From positions 1 through 42,820 of the forward strand of contig JALVEY010000014.1 of assembly GCA_027030485.1 (NCBI GenBank): 42,820 nt of DNA. The letters are read 5' to 3'. The stretch comes from Persephonella sp. GTDB taxonomy: Bacteria; Aquificota; Aquificia; Aquificales; Hydrogenothermaceae. Shown here one piece after another: positions 1-7,676 of this stretch; positions within the stretch are counted from its first letter, which is position 1; each line of letters starts with the position of its first letter. The position numbers were made by a program, and so were the translations under genes. The notes under the pieces were generated by a model that was not told the origin of the DNA, searched no databases, and saw only the letters and a program-made list of their open reading frames with translations.

Positions 1-570
1 ATAGGTATAGGATTTGGAATACAGGATATTGTTAACAACTTTGTAAGCGGGTTTATAATTCTTTTCAGCAGAACAGTTAAAAGGGGTGATTGGATAACCC
101 TTGGTGATAAGTTTGGAAAAATTGTTGATATAGGTATAAGGACATCTACTCTAAGAACACTTGATAATATAGATATAATAATACCAAATTCCCATCTTAT
201 ATCTGGAGAGCTGATAAATTGGTCTTATACGGATAATACGGTAAGAATTCATATTCCTGTTGGCGTTTCCTATTCTTCAGATGTTGATATGGTAAGAAAT
301 ACCCTTCTTGATGTGGCAAAGAAATCTGAAGATGTTCTTGAAAATCCACCGCCTGAAGTTAGATTTGTTGAGTTTGGGGACAGCTCACTTAATTTTGAAC
401 TTTTGGTCTGGATTAATGTTAAAAAAGTTCCTGTCCCTCTGGCAAAAAGCAACCTAAATTATATGATATGGTATGCTTTCAAAGAGAAAGGAATTCAAAT
501 TCCTTTCCCTCAACAAGATGTATGGTTTAAAAATGAACTTGTAATAAAAAAAGCCCCGAAGGGCCTGTGA
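1..570 (+). CDS. MscS-family mechanosensitive channel, 3' part only
   Basis: The reading frame is open from the first base, so the N-terminus and most membrane helices lie outside the window. The visible 189 residues begin in the pore-lining helix and its junction (GIGFGIQDIVNNFVSGFIIL). The beta domain follows (KRGDWITLGDKFGKIVDIGIRTS, with the NIDIIIPNSHLIS stretch), then the mixed alpha/beta C-terminal domain. This pattern is typical of MscS channels, which release solutes from the cytoplasm during hypo-osmotic shock. The family call is secure. Whether it is a short MscS or a longer MscK/YbdG-like protein cannot be judged from this part. The stop overlaps the terminator region of the convergent cytochrome gene. 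Confidence 0.9.
   Translation: MGIGFGIQDIVNNFVSGFIILFSRTVKRGDWITLGDKFGKIVDIGIRTSTLRTLDNIDIIIPNSHLISGELINWSYTDNTVRIHIPVGVSYSSDVDMVRNTLLDVAKKSEDVLENPPPEVRFVEFGDSSLNFELLVWINVKKVPVPLAKSNLNYMIWYAFKEKGIQIPFPQQDVWFKNELVIKKAPKGL
546..564 (-). terminator. Rho-independent terminator of the tetraheme cytochrome gene
   Basis: Read on the minus strand, a GCCC-TTCG-GGGC hairpin (553-564) is followed directly by a run of seven T. The UUCG tetraloop closed by C-G is an especially stable RNA loop. It starts about 9 bases after the cytochrome stop codon. On the plus strand the same bases encode the last residues of the MscS protein, so the terminator sits inside the coding region of the convergent gene. Confidence 0.75.
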
Positions 571-572
571 TA

Positions 573-1286
573 TTATTTTTTCTTATTTATTAGATTCTTT
601 AGCTCAGGTGGTAAATTCTGTGGGTCTGGACTGTAGATCCATGGCAGATTTGGTACTGTTGTATAGGCTGGTGCGAGTGAGTTTGGATAATCACCAAGCG
701 GCTTGATGTAGTCAGGTGTTATATTAAATATAACAAGGTTTGGATCATCTAAAGCAAATTCTCCTTTACCGGTCTCTTCATTCATAGAAGTAAATATTTT
801 TACAGACTGTATTCCATAAAATTTCGTATCCACTTTAGCAGGATGACAGGTCATACAGAAAACCCCAACCTGAGATCCTCCTTTTGTATCAACTCTAAGA
901 TACTTCCAATTTGGGTTAGAAGGATGAGGATCATGGCAGCTAACACATTGAAGTATCCCTTTTCTCAACAACTTTTCAGGTACTTTGGCGACTTTAGGGT
1001 TTGGTTTAATTCCTACAGGATGAGTCATATGAAGATAAATAGGTCTAACTCCAGCTCCTCCAAATTCTGTTAGGTTATGACATCCCAGGCACAATGCGTT
1101 TATGTCTTGAGGTTTTTTTCCTGTTCGTGGGTTAATGTACTTGTCGTTTTTTACTTTGAAGATTTTCTGTGCCTTTGCGTAATGGGGATCGTGGCATCCT
1201 AAACAATCAAGTCCTTCATGAAGTCCTGCTGCCAGGGATGATCCTGATAAAAACAGGAAAGCCAGAAAGATTAAAACTCTAATCAT
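573..1286 (-). CDS. Secreted tetraheme c-type cytochrome
   Basis: The 237-residue protein starts with a Sec signal peptide (MIRVLIFLAFLFLSGSSLAA) and should be periplasmic. Four CxxCH heme c sites are visible at residues 28-32, 66-70, 114-118 and 144-148. Two of them continue as CxxCHDPH, the pattern of the doubled-CXXCH cytochrome families. His residues between the sites (for example in LHMTHP) could be distal ligands. No heme motif occurs in the last 85 residues, which are rich in Pro, Asn and Tyr. It probably carries electrons in the periplasm; its partner enzyme is not encoded nearby. The gene stands alone, with its own promoter and terminator and a GGGAGG ribosome binding site. Confidence 0.88.
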   Translation of the reverse strand: MIRVLIFLAFLFLSGSSLAAGLHEGLDCLGCHDPHYAKAQKIFKVKNDKYINPRTGKKPQDINALCLGCHNLTEFGGAGVRPIYLHMTHPVGIKPNPKVAKVPEKLLRKGILQCVSCHDPHPSNPNWKYLRVDTKGGSQVGVFCMTCHPAKVDTKFYGIQSVKIFTSMNEETGKGEFALDDPNLVIFNITPDYIKPLGDYPNSLAPAYTTVPNLPWIYSPDPQNLPPELKNLINKKK

Positions 1287-1339
1287 ATCAACCCTCCCTG
1301 TATTAAATTAAAATTATGAATAAATATTGTTATTATTTG

Positions 1340-1368
1340 AGTATAATTAAAGATAATTTGCAATTCAA
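1340..1368 (-). promoter_or_regulatory. Sigma70-type promoter of the tetraheme cytochrome gene
   Basis: On the minus strand, TTGAAT (1363-1368) and TATACT (1340-1345) are separated by exactly 17 bases, close to the consensus. The predicted start, near 1333, leaves a 5' leader of about 45 bases before the ATG at 1286. No other good box pair was seen in this gap. Confidence 0.55.
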
Positions 1369-1584
1369 GGGTAGCACATAAAAAGCCATATAAACATTGT
1401 ACAAAGTGGTATAAAAAGATAGGCAGTAATAAGATATATGGGTATATTTTTTATAATCTTGATGATTGCTATGTGCAAAAATGAGATCAAAAATTCCAGA
1501 AATTTCCAAAAAATTCCAAATAATTCCAAATGGGTTAAATTCAGTTAAAGTATTGATAAATTTATTTGAGCATTGATTTTTCTA
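1369..1584. other. Non-coding spacer between the cytochrome promoter and tRNA-Cys
   Basis: The gap between the cytochrome gene and tRNA-Cys is about 300 bases, and this A/T-rich part has no convincing ORF. It contains the short tandem repeat at 1491-1530, listed separately. I see no further tRNA, riboswitch or clear terminator hairpin in it. Confidence 0.6.
1491..1530. repeat. Four tandem imperfect 10-bp repeats (AAATTCCAAA-like)
   Basis: Four consecutive 10-base units read AAATTCCAGA, AATTTCCAAA, AAATTCCAAA and TAATTCCAAA. All share TTCC at the same phase, and A-tracts recur once per helical turn. This spacing could cause intrinsic DNA bending or create phased protein sites. It lies about 125 bp upstream of the cytochrome -35 box and downstream of tRNA-Cys. 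The function is unknown. Confidence 0.75.
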
Positions 1585-1659
1585 TGGAGGCGGGGGCGGG
1601 AATCGAACCCGCGCATAAGGGATTTGCAGTCCCCTGCCTTACCACTTGGCTACCCCGCC
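1585..1659 (-). tRNA. tRNA-Cys (GCA anticodon)
   Basis: The minus strand folds as a cloverleaf. The acceptor GGCGGGG pairs with CCCCGCC, the D-arm contains AGCCAAGTGGTAAGGC, and the anticodon loop CTGCAAA has anticodon GCA. The T-loop is GTTCGATTC. The discriminator base is U73, a known cysteine identity element, and CCA is encoded in the DNA (1585-1587). The 5' end is 29 bases after the stop of the thioesterase gene on the same strand. A TGCTATAAT box just upstream suggests its own promoter. Confidence 0.95.
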
Positions 1660-1671
1660 ATGGAGAGTTAT

Positions 1672-1680
1672 ATTATAGCA
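1672..1680 (-). promoter_or_regulatory. Extended -10 box upstream of tRNA-Cys
   Basis: On the minus strand the sequence TGCTATAAT is a perfect TGn-extended -10 element ending 12 bases before the first base of the tRNA. No good -35 box lies at 17 bases; a TTGACA occurs but is 25 bases away. Initiation would fall a few bases before the mature tRNA 5' end. Confidence 0.45.
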
Positions 1681-1688
1681 CAGTTTAT

Positions 1689-2090
1689 TTATTCTGCCAG
1701 TCTGTCAAGAACATGTTTTTCTGGTATAACGCAATAAAAATTCCCATTAAATACGATCTCATTTTTTTCGTTTTTGGCGGTTACCTCAACTGTTCTCTTG
1801 TTTTCATTTTTCTCTGTAACTATTCCTTCAAAAAAAAGATGTTCTCCCACCCTAACAGGTTTTAGAAATCTTACTTCTGCCTTTGAAAGAACAACATTTG
1901 GATGATTAACAGAAAGCATTGCACAGTAATCTGCAGCAGAAAAAATAAAACCTCCGTGAACTAAACCTTTTTTATCAGCCTTCATTTTTTCGGTTATTTC
2001 AAGAATAACAGAGGCAAATCTGTCTGTTTCAACTGTTGTAGGAATTCCTGAAAGAGTTTGATCAATTTCTTGATGGGTTTTTATTTCCAT
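1689..2090 (-). CDS. Hotdog-fold (PaaI-like) thioesterase family protein
   Basis: About 133 residues with the PaaI/YbgC-type hotdog signature KKGLVHGGFIFSAADYCAML, in which the HGG turn and following helix form the acyl-CoA site. Such proteins hydrolyse acyl-CoA or acyl-ACP thioesters; the substrate cannot be told from sequence. An upstream ATG at 2102 exists, but GGAGGAG lies just 5' of the ATG at 2090, so the later start is chosen. The gene still overlaps the 3' end of ftsI by about 29 bases, implying translational coupling. Its link to cell-wall genes may be positional only. Confidence 0.8.
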   Translation of the reverse strand: MEIKTHQEIDQTLSGIPTTVETDRFASVILEITEKMKADKKGLVHGGFIFSAADYCAMLSVNHPNVVLSKAEVRFLKPVRVGEHLFFEGIVTEKNENKRTVEVTAKNEKNEIVFNGNFYCVIPEKHVLDRLAE

Positions 2091-3783
2091 ATTCTCCTCC
2101 ATTTTTGTCTGGTTTGCTTTTATAATAAAACATTATACGATCAACAAGCTTTTTTAGAACAGGGGCAGACACTGTTCCTCCACCGATAAATTCCCATTTC
2201 TTTATTCTTTTTGGTTCGTTTGCAAATATTACGACTGTAAATTTTGGGTTTTCTGCTGGGAAGTATCCTGCAAACCATGTGTAAAATTTCTCGTCTGACA
2301 GAGCTTTTATTTTAGGATCGTATTTTTGTGCAGTCCCTGTTTTACCAGCTATTGTAAAGTAATTGGATCTTCCTTTTTTTGCTGTGCCAATCTCAACAAC
2401 CTGTTTTAGTATTTTTTGAAGTATTTCAACAGATTTATCTGAAAGAACTTTGCCTACTACCTTTTTTTCAGGTTTTTTTATATCTCCTGTTTCCTTATTT
2501 ATTATCTGTTTTATGAAGTTTGGTTTCAGTAGATAACCGCCGTTTGCTATAGCTGAGTAAGCCATTGCTATCTGGATAGGGGTTGCTGTCCAGTTCTGTC
2601 CTATTGACGCATAGGCTATTTCTACAGGTCTTTTATCTTTTCTTATAAGTCCTGATGCCTCTCCGGGAAATGTTTTTGTTGATTTTCCAAATCCCAGAGA
2701 AAACAGTCTTTTATAAAATCTATCCGGATCAAGTTTTAATGCGATTTCTATAGCTCCCACATTAGAAGAATATATTATTATTTCATCGGCTGTAAGGTTT
2801 TTGAACTTTTTGTGATCTCTTATTCTTATACCGTCAACTGTTATACTTCCTTCACCACAGTAATACTTTTTAGAGAATGAGATCTTTTCTTCATCTATCG
2901 CTTCGGCAAGAACGAAAGGTTTTGCTAAAGATCCAGGCTCATACGCATTGTGAAAGGTGATATTTTTATGGTTTTTGTATCTGTAGTATCTGTTTGGATT
3001 GTAGTTAGGATATGTTGCGTTTGCAACAATGTCTCCTGTATTTGGATCAACTACGAGTATTAAAGCTTCTTTTGGTCTTCTTTCTTTCACAAACTCTTTT
3101 AGTACATCCTCTACTATAAACTGTATATTACTGTCTATTGTTAACTTTATATCGTGACTTTTTTCTAAGTTTTCTTCATTTTCAATAGTGAACGGATTTC
3201 CCATAGCATCTTTCATCACAAGTATGTTTCCTGTGCCTCCTCCTAATTTTTTATCGTATTTCAGCTCAAGACCTTCCATTCCCTTTCCTGTTGTTCTACT
3301 GACAAATCCTATGGTTGAGCCAGCTATACTGCCAAGTGGATAAAATCTTTTTGAAGACTCAATAATTCCGATATTCCATTCTCTTAATTCTTTTCTCAAG
3401 GTTAGAAGTCTTTCTTTTAGAGATTTATCAAGACCTCTTGCAAGGACTACATAATGTTTTTTTGTGTAGAGTTTGTTCAATATCGTTCTGTATGGTTTTT
3501 TTATAAGAGTGGAGAGTTCTTTTGCGACTCTCTCTTTGTTTTTTATATATTTAGGTATCACAAATATATCAACTGTGGGAACGCTTATTCCTAAAATTCT
3601 ATTGTTGCTATCGTAAATTGTTCCTCTGGGAAGAATAATTTTTTCCTTTGTGTAATACTGTTTTTTTATGTACTCGAGGAAATAATCTCTCTCTATTATC
3701 TGAAAGTAAAACAGTCTGATGATTACGATTAAGAAAGAAAAAGCTATAAGAGAAGCAACAATATAAACCCTACTCTTTACCAT
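2062..3783 (-). CDS. ftsI: Division-specific peptidoglycan transpeptidase (PBP3/FtsI family)
   Basis: The 573-residue class B penicillin-binding protein has one N-terminal membrane anchor (residues 7-28) and a PBP dimer domain containing the RG box LPRGTIYD. The transpeptidase domain has all three motifs: SxxK as S285-LAK, SxN as SSN 339-341 and KTG at 481-483. It cross-links septal peptidoglycan on the periplasmic side. It follows rsmH and ftsL, as in the classical dcw cluster, which supports FtsI over the elongation PBP2. No PASTA domain is present. An AAGGA sequence precedes the ATG, and the gene begins 8 bases after ftsL. Confidence 0.93.
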   Translation of the reverse strand: MVKSRVYIVASLIAFSFLIVIIRLFYFQIIERDYFLEYIKKQYYTKEKIILPRGTIYDSNNRILGISVPTVDIFVIPKYIKNKERVAKELSTLIKKPYRTILNKLYTKKHYVVLARGLDKSLKERLLTLRKELREWNIGIIESSKRFYPLGSIAGSTIGFVSRTTGKGMEGLELKYDKKLGGGTGNILVMKDAMGNPFTIENEENLEKSHDIKLTIDSNIQFIVEDVLKEFVKERRPKEALILVVDPNTGDIVANATYPNYNPNRYYRYKNHKNITFHNAYEPGSLAKPFVLAEAIDEEKISFSKKYYCGEGSITVDGIRIRDHKKFKNLTADEIIIYSSNVGAIEIALKLDPDRFYKRLFSLGFGKSTKTFPGEASGLIRKDKRPVEIAYASIGQNWTATPIQIAMAYSAIANGGYLLKPNFIKQIINKETGDIKKPEKKVVGKVLSDKSVEILQKILKQVVEIGTAKKGRSNYFTIAGKTGTAQKYDPKIKALSDEKFYTWFAGYFPAENPKFTVVIFANEPKRIKKWEFIGGGTVSAPVLKKLVDRIMFYYKSKPDKNGGEYGNKNPSRN

Positions 3784-3791
3784 TCAGTTCC

Positions 3792-4094
3792 TTACTTGTC
3801 AATGAAACGAACCTTTGAATAATCTACAGGTTGCATACCTAATTTTCTTTTCGCTATTTTTCCTATTCTGTCAGGGGATGAAAGCTTGCTTATATCTTTT
3901 TTTAGCATCATATTTTTAGCTGTTAGCTGATTTTTCACATGAGTAAGATCGGTTATTTCTTTGTTAACTTTGAAATAATATTGGTTGTACAATGCCATTG
4001 TTCCGCTGACGCAAAGAAAAAATACCCAAAATTTTATATATCTTTTTATGTATATAAAATCTCTTTTAAGCTCTATGACTGTATCTTTTATCAT
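3792..4094 (-). CDS. ftsL: Cell-division protein FtsL-like
   Basis: A 100-residue bitopic membrane protein: a basic cytoplasmic tail of about 22 residues, one membrane helix (around FWVFFLCVSGTMALY), then a heptad-rich periplasmic coiled coil. A PDRIGKIAKRKLGMQP motif comes near the end, the region conserved in FtsL proteins. FtsL joins FtsB and FtsQ to activate FtsWI at the septum. Primary sequence is poorly conserved in this family, so the call rests on size, topology, the C-terminal motif and position between rsmH and ftsI. It begins 2 bases after the rsmH stop. Confidence 0.85.
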   Translation of the reverse strand: MIKDTVIELKRDFIYIKRYIKFWVFFLCVSGTMALYNQYYFKVNKEITDLTHVKNQLTAKNMMLKKDISKLSSPDRIGKIAKRKLGMQPVDYSKVRFIDK

Positions 4095-4096
4095 GG

Positions 4097-4984
4097 CTAT
4101 ACCCTTTTTCCAACTCTGAGTTTTGCACTTCTGGAAGGAGGATTTTCTTTTATTTCCTCCATTCCTGGTGTAATTGGTTTTTTCGTCAGGATTTCAAGTT
4201 TCTTTAATTTTTTTGCCTCTCTGAATATATTTTTTACTATTCTGTCCTCAAGTGAATGGAATGATATAACCTGAATTATTCCACCTTTTTCAAGTCTTTC
4301 AATTCCTTTGCTTACTCCAAGTTTTATCTCTGAAAGTTCATCGTTTACCTCTATTCTTATCGCTTGAAAAGTTTTTGTTGCAGGATGTATCCTTCCTCTT
4401 CTTAAAGGGGGTGGGTAAGATCTGTACACTATATCTGCAAGCTGTTTTGTTGTTTTGATAGGATTTTTTTTCCTTTCCTCAATAATGTTTTTTACAATCC
4501 TTTTTGCAAATTTTTCCTCTCCGTACTCAAAGATTATCTTCTCAAGGAGGTTTTTTGAATATTTGTTGATTACATCATAAGCTGTTAAGCTCTGGGATCT
4601 GTCCATTCTCATGTCAAGGGGCTGATCTTTTTGAAACGAAAATCCTCTTTCTGTTTTTAGATGGAATATTGATACTCCAAGATCAAACAAAAAACCTTGA
4701 ACAGTTTGCAAACCAAGCTGATCAAGGATATTGTCTATATTTTTAAATGAGGATCTTATCAGGTTATACCTTCCTTTAAACTGTTTTAATTTCTGATCTG
4801 CTGTTTGTATAGCATACTCGTCTTTATCTATACCTATTATTTTTACTTCTGGAAGTTTTTTTAAAATCAAAAAAGAATGTCCCCCTCCTCCTATAGTTGC
4901 GTCAACAATGTACCCTTTTTTTATATCCTTAAAAAAATTTAGAACCTCCCTGTGTAAAACAGGATAATGTTCCAGTTGGCTCAC
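4097..4984 (-). CDS. rsmH: 16S rRNA (cytosine1402-N4)-methyltransferase RsmH
   Basis: The 295-residue protein shows the full RsmH pattern: N-terminal HYPVLHREVL, the SAM-binding VDATIGGGGHS loop, DLGVSIFHL, the GFSFQKDQPLDMRMD block, FQAIRIEVNDEL and VISFHSLEDRIVK. It methylates C1402 in the decoding centre of 16S rRNA. The start is GTG, overlapping the stop of the upstream ODP-fold gene (GTGA), and ftsL follows after 2 bases. mraZ, the usual first gene of a dcw cluster, is absent; the metallo-beta-lactamase-fold gene occupies that place. Confidence 0.96.
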   Translation of the reverse strand: MSQLEHYPVLHREVLNFFKDIKKGYIVDATIGGGGHSFLILKKLPEVKIIGIDKDEYAIQTADQKLKQFKGRYNLIRSSFKNIDNILDQLGLQTVQGFLFDLGVSIFHLKTERGFSFQKDQPLDMRMDRSQSLTAYDVINKYSKNLLEKIIFEYGEEKFAKRIVKNIIEERKKNPIKTTKQLADIVYRSYPPPLRRGRIHPATKTFQAIRIEVNDELSEIKLGVSKGIERLEKGGIIQVISFHSLEDRIVKNIFREAKKLKKLEILTKKPITPGMEEIKENPPSRSAKLRVGKRV

Positions 4985-5757
4985 CCCTCAAATCTCTCGG
5001 TAGGAACTTTGTAAATGTCTTCCATAATGTCTATTCCGCAGGGAAGGTCATCAAGCCAGTCAAGAAATCTGTTTACTTTATCTTTTCCTTTTATTATTGC
5101 GCCGTGTTGTGGAGCTATAGTTTCTATATCAAGCTGTCTTGCCATTCTGACCCATGCTTTTAGAATTTTGGATGTTGGAATGTACCTTTTATGGAAACTT
5201 TCCATATACTTTATATGTTGGTCAAAGTCTTCAACATAGGTGTAATCCTGTCCAAGAGATGCTCCAAGATCTCCAGAGTAAAGAATTTTTGAGACTGGAT
5301 CGTAAACCTGAAGATTTCCGGGAGCATGCATAAAATGGGCAGGCAGTATGTATAGATCGGTATTGCCAAGCCTTATAATTGTTCCTTCATCTTGAATTCC
5401 TTTTATTCTGTTTACCACAAGTCTGTCAACACCAAAGTGGGGAATAAACCTGATCCATAAGATAGGTGATAAAGCTGTAGCTTTTGTTGTCATTAACCAG
5501 CCGTTAATTGCTGCTACAATATCAGGATCTTGATGAGAAAGAAAGATATACCTGAGGTTGTCTATACCTATGAGAGCACCAACCTCAGAGAGAAGATGTT
5601 TAAATACCTTATGACCTCCAGGATCAAGAATCATACCTTGTCCACTATCAACGATAAAATGGACATTGGCCTGAACCATTTCTCCATGTCCGTAATCCTC
5701 AAGGAGGATGTTTTTGTGGGAGCCGTTGTCAAAAATTTTTCTTTCTTCTGGAATCAT
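4981..5757 (-). CDS. ODP-type metallo-beta-lactamase-fold protein (flavodiiron-like domain)
   Basis: The 258-residue protein matches the oxygen-binding diiron (ODP) branch of the metallo-beta-lactamase fold, found in flavodiiron proteins and some oxygen sensors. Probable metal ligands are H75, D77 and D79 (SHQDPDI), H144 (HAPGN), D163 (SGDLG) and H218 (PQHG). Flavodiiron enzymes carry HxExDH here. In this protein E is D and the second His is Ile80, so the metal site may differ. No flavodoxin domain follows, so if it reduces O2 or NO it needs another electron donor; a sensor role is also possible. It lies directly upstream of rsmH and overlaps its start. Confidence 0.78.
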   Translation of the reverse strand: MIPEERKIFDNGSHKNILLEDYGHGEMVQANVHFIVDSGQGMILDPGGHKVFKHLLSEVGALIGIDNLRYIFLSHQDPDIVAAINGWLMTTKATALSPILWIRFIPHFGVDRLVVNRIKGIQDEGTIIRLGNTDLYILPAHFMHAPGNLQVYDPVSKILYSGDLGASLGQDYTYVEDFDQHIKYMESFHKRYIPTSKILKAWVRMARQLDIETIAPQHGAIIKGKDKVNRFLDWLDDLPCGIDIMEDIYKVPTERFEG

Positions 5758-5780
5758 TTAGACACCTCTCTTTATTATTT

Positions 5781-6230
5781 TTATCTCTTTAATTTTTCAA
5801 ATATTTTTCTGTCTAACTTTAATATCCCATCATAAACTGTTAGCTCTAAAGATGGCTTTTTTCTCTTTTTTATAAATAAAAAAGGTAGTAGCTCTGGATA
5901 CTCTTTTAACCTTTGGTAGCATTCTTTTTTTGAAAATGTTTTGCACATAAGATCCATAATCCCTGCTGTCAGAATCAAGTCAATATCTATCTCAGGATAG
6001 TTGTCGTATATACATAACGCTATTGAAAGTGTTGAGGCTGTTCTTTCTAACAATCCTCCCTCATAATTTCTACCTGTTTTTTTGTCCTTCAGTTTCTCAA
6101 CCTTATTCCTAAGTTCTTTATTAAATAAATATTTATCCAGTAAACTCTTATACTTTTTTTTTCTGACCTCTTTGTAAAACAGTTCTAACTGCTTCCATAA
6201 AAATTCATACGGATAAGGGGTTTTTTCCAA
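5781..6230 (-). CDS. Degenerate HD-domain protein (YhaM-like fold), probably non-catalytic
   Basis: The 149-residue protein recalls the HD domain of the YhaM type, where the pattern is GGLLEHT followed by ALLHDIGK. Here the first motif reads GGLLERT (residues 58-64), with R63 replacing the metal His, and the second reads GIMDLMCK (90-97), with the HD pair lost. The surrounding spacing and the YDNYPEIDIDLILTAG stretch still fit the fold. Phosphohydrolase activity is therefore unlikely. The start is TTG, immediately after the PpiD-like stop, with AGGAGG 13 bases upstream. The family link is from memory of the motif and needs a profile search. Confidence 0.55.
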   Translation of the reverse strand: MEKTPYPYEFLWKQLELFYKEVRKKKYKSLLDKYLFNKELRNKVEKLKDKKTGRNYEGGLLERTASTLSIALCIYDNYPEIDIDLILTAGIMDLMCKTFSKKECYQRLKEYPELLPFLFIKKRKKPSLELTVYDGILKLDRKIFEKLKR

Positions 6231-6231
6231 A

Positions 6232-7626
6232 TTACTGGAGCAACCTCCTGTTTATAATTATTTCGGAATCTTCTTTAAGTTTATCAATTAGCATCTGTAC
6301 CAGTGTTCTGTATTTGCTTTCTAATAAGATTGGTTTGAGTAGTTTTTCCATATCTTTTCTACTTTCTTTTTCAGGTGGTTCTATTTTTGATATTTTCCCT
6401 ATGAGGATACCTGAAGGCGTTTTGAAAGGTCCGACGATCTGTCCTGGTTTTGCTTTTACTATTTTTCCCAGATCCTCCTGAGAAATTCCGTACTCTGTAC
6501 CCAGTAGTTGAGCTGTTTCATTTTTGATTTTTTTAATTTTAGACCTGTAATTAATGGCTATGTTTTTCAGATTTTTTTCCTGCTTAACTATTTTTTCCAA
6601 TTCTTTATAAAGTTTTTGCACAGATTTTTCCAATTTCTCTTTTTTTAGTTGAGAGATTATTTTGTCTTTTACTTTCTTTATAGGTAAAGGTTGAGAGACA
6701 TCTTTTATATATTTTATAAGGTAATAGCTGTCATCTTCAGAAACAAGGATTATTCTTTTTTTGGAAGAAAGATTTTTTATTTCCTGCTTTAATTTTTCCG
6801 GTAGATTGATTTTATTATTATAAACAACATCTTCAAATATCTTTTTTATTCCTTTTTCTTCACTTATCTGCTGGTCATTTTTAAGCTTTTTGTAAATCTG
6901 TTGTGCTTTTTTCTGTGCTTTTTCTGCTCCAAGCTCTTTTATACTGATCTGGTATATGACTATCAATTTTCCCTTTTTTCCTGAAAACTCCTTTATATTT
7001 TTTTTGTAATACTGTTTGATCTCTTTTTGTGTAGGTCTGTACTCTGGTGGTTTAATGAGAACAAACTCTCCTGTAATCTTGGAAATTTGTTTGTTTATGT
7101 AAGTGTCAAGCTCATCATCAGAAAGGTAAAAACCTACTTTTTGTATAGTTAGTAAATGCCTTATTGATAGTTCCTTCTTTAGTATTTCTTCAAAAAAAGA
7201 TGGGGTAAGGTTGATCTGTGATAGGAAGGCTAAGTATCTACTTTTAGAAAATTTCCCCCCTTCTTTAAATGCATCTATATCAAGAATATACCTTTTTACC
7301 TCTTCCTTTGTGGCTTCTAAACCTTCTTTCTGGGCTTCTTGAAATAAAATTTCCTGATCAATAACGTTTCTTATTGCATCTGCATATATTTGTTTTTTTA
7401 AGGGGGCTGTATCTATACCCTGATTTTCCATCTGTCTTGTAATAAGATTAACCTGATAGTAAAATTCAGCCATCGGTATTTCTTTGCCGTTTACTTTGGC
7501 AACTCCTTGTATGTTTCCTGCAAATTTATAAATAATGAGGGCTACAAATGCAGTACCTACAAAAGCAAATGTCGTTATAAATAGGATGATCTTCATCCAT
7601 TTAGACTTACCTATATTTATAAACAT
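6232..7626 (-). CDS. Membrane-anchored SurA/PpiD-like periplasmic chaperone/peptidyl-prolyl isomerase
   Basis: The 464 residues begin with a short cytoplasmic tail and one membrane helix (about 13-34). The SurA N-terminal chaperone module follows: VAKVNGKEIPMAEFYYQVN, then an IDQEILFQEAQKEGLEATKEEV-like region. The Lys-rich C-terminal half ends in a parvulin-like block (AKPGQIVGPFKTPSGILIGKI). This architecture matches PpiD, which assists folding of proteins leaving SecYEG. The PPIase part is weakly conserved and may be inactive, as in several PpiD proteins. It starts 50 bases after the ABC ATPase gene, behind GGGGAGG, in the place where a permease gene would be expected. Confidence 0.8.
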   Translation of the reverse strand: MFINIGKSKWMKIILFITTFAFVGTAFVALIIYKFAGNIQGVAKVNGKEIPMAEFYYQVNLITRQMENQGIDTAPLKKQIYADAIRNVIDQEILFQEAQKEGLEATKEEVKRYILDIDAFKEGGKFSKSRYLAFLSQINLTPSFFEEILKKELSIRHLLTIQKVGFYLSDDELDTYINKQISKITGEFVLIKPPEYRPTQKEIKQYYKKNIKEFSGKKGKLIVIYQISIKELGAEKAQKKAQQIYKKLKNDQQISEEKGIKKIFEDVVYNNKINLPEKLKQEIKNLSSKKRIILVSEDDSYYLIKYIKDVSQPLPIKKVKDKIISQLKKEKLEKSVQKLYKELEKIVKQEKNLKNIAINYRSKIKKIKNETAQLLGTEYGISQEDLGKIVKAKPGQIVGPFKTPSGILIGKISKIEPPEKESRKDMEKLLKPILLESKYRTLVQMLIDKLKEDSEIIINRRLLQ

Positions 7627-7676
7627 TAAACCTCCCCTTTTTATTAATTCGGTTTATTATTTTACGATAATTTTTG

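Noticed and set aside
1369-1400. Sigma54 promoter for the cytochrome gene
   Set aside because: A TTGCA word occurs nearby, but there is no GG at the required 10-base distance; the sigma70 boxes are better.
1566-1865. ORF of 99 codons on the plus strand
   Set aside because: It runs through tRNA-Cys antisense and the thioesterase gene and has no family signature; it is a shadow frame.
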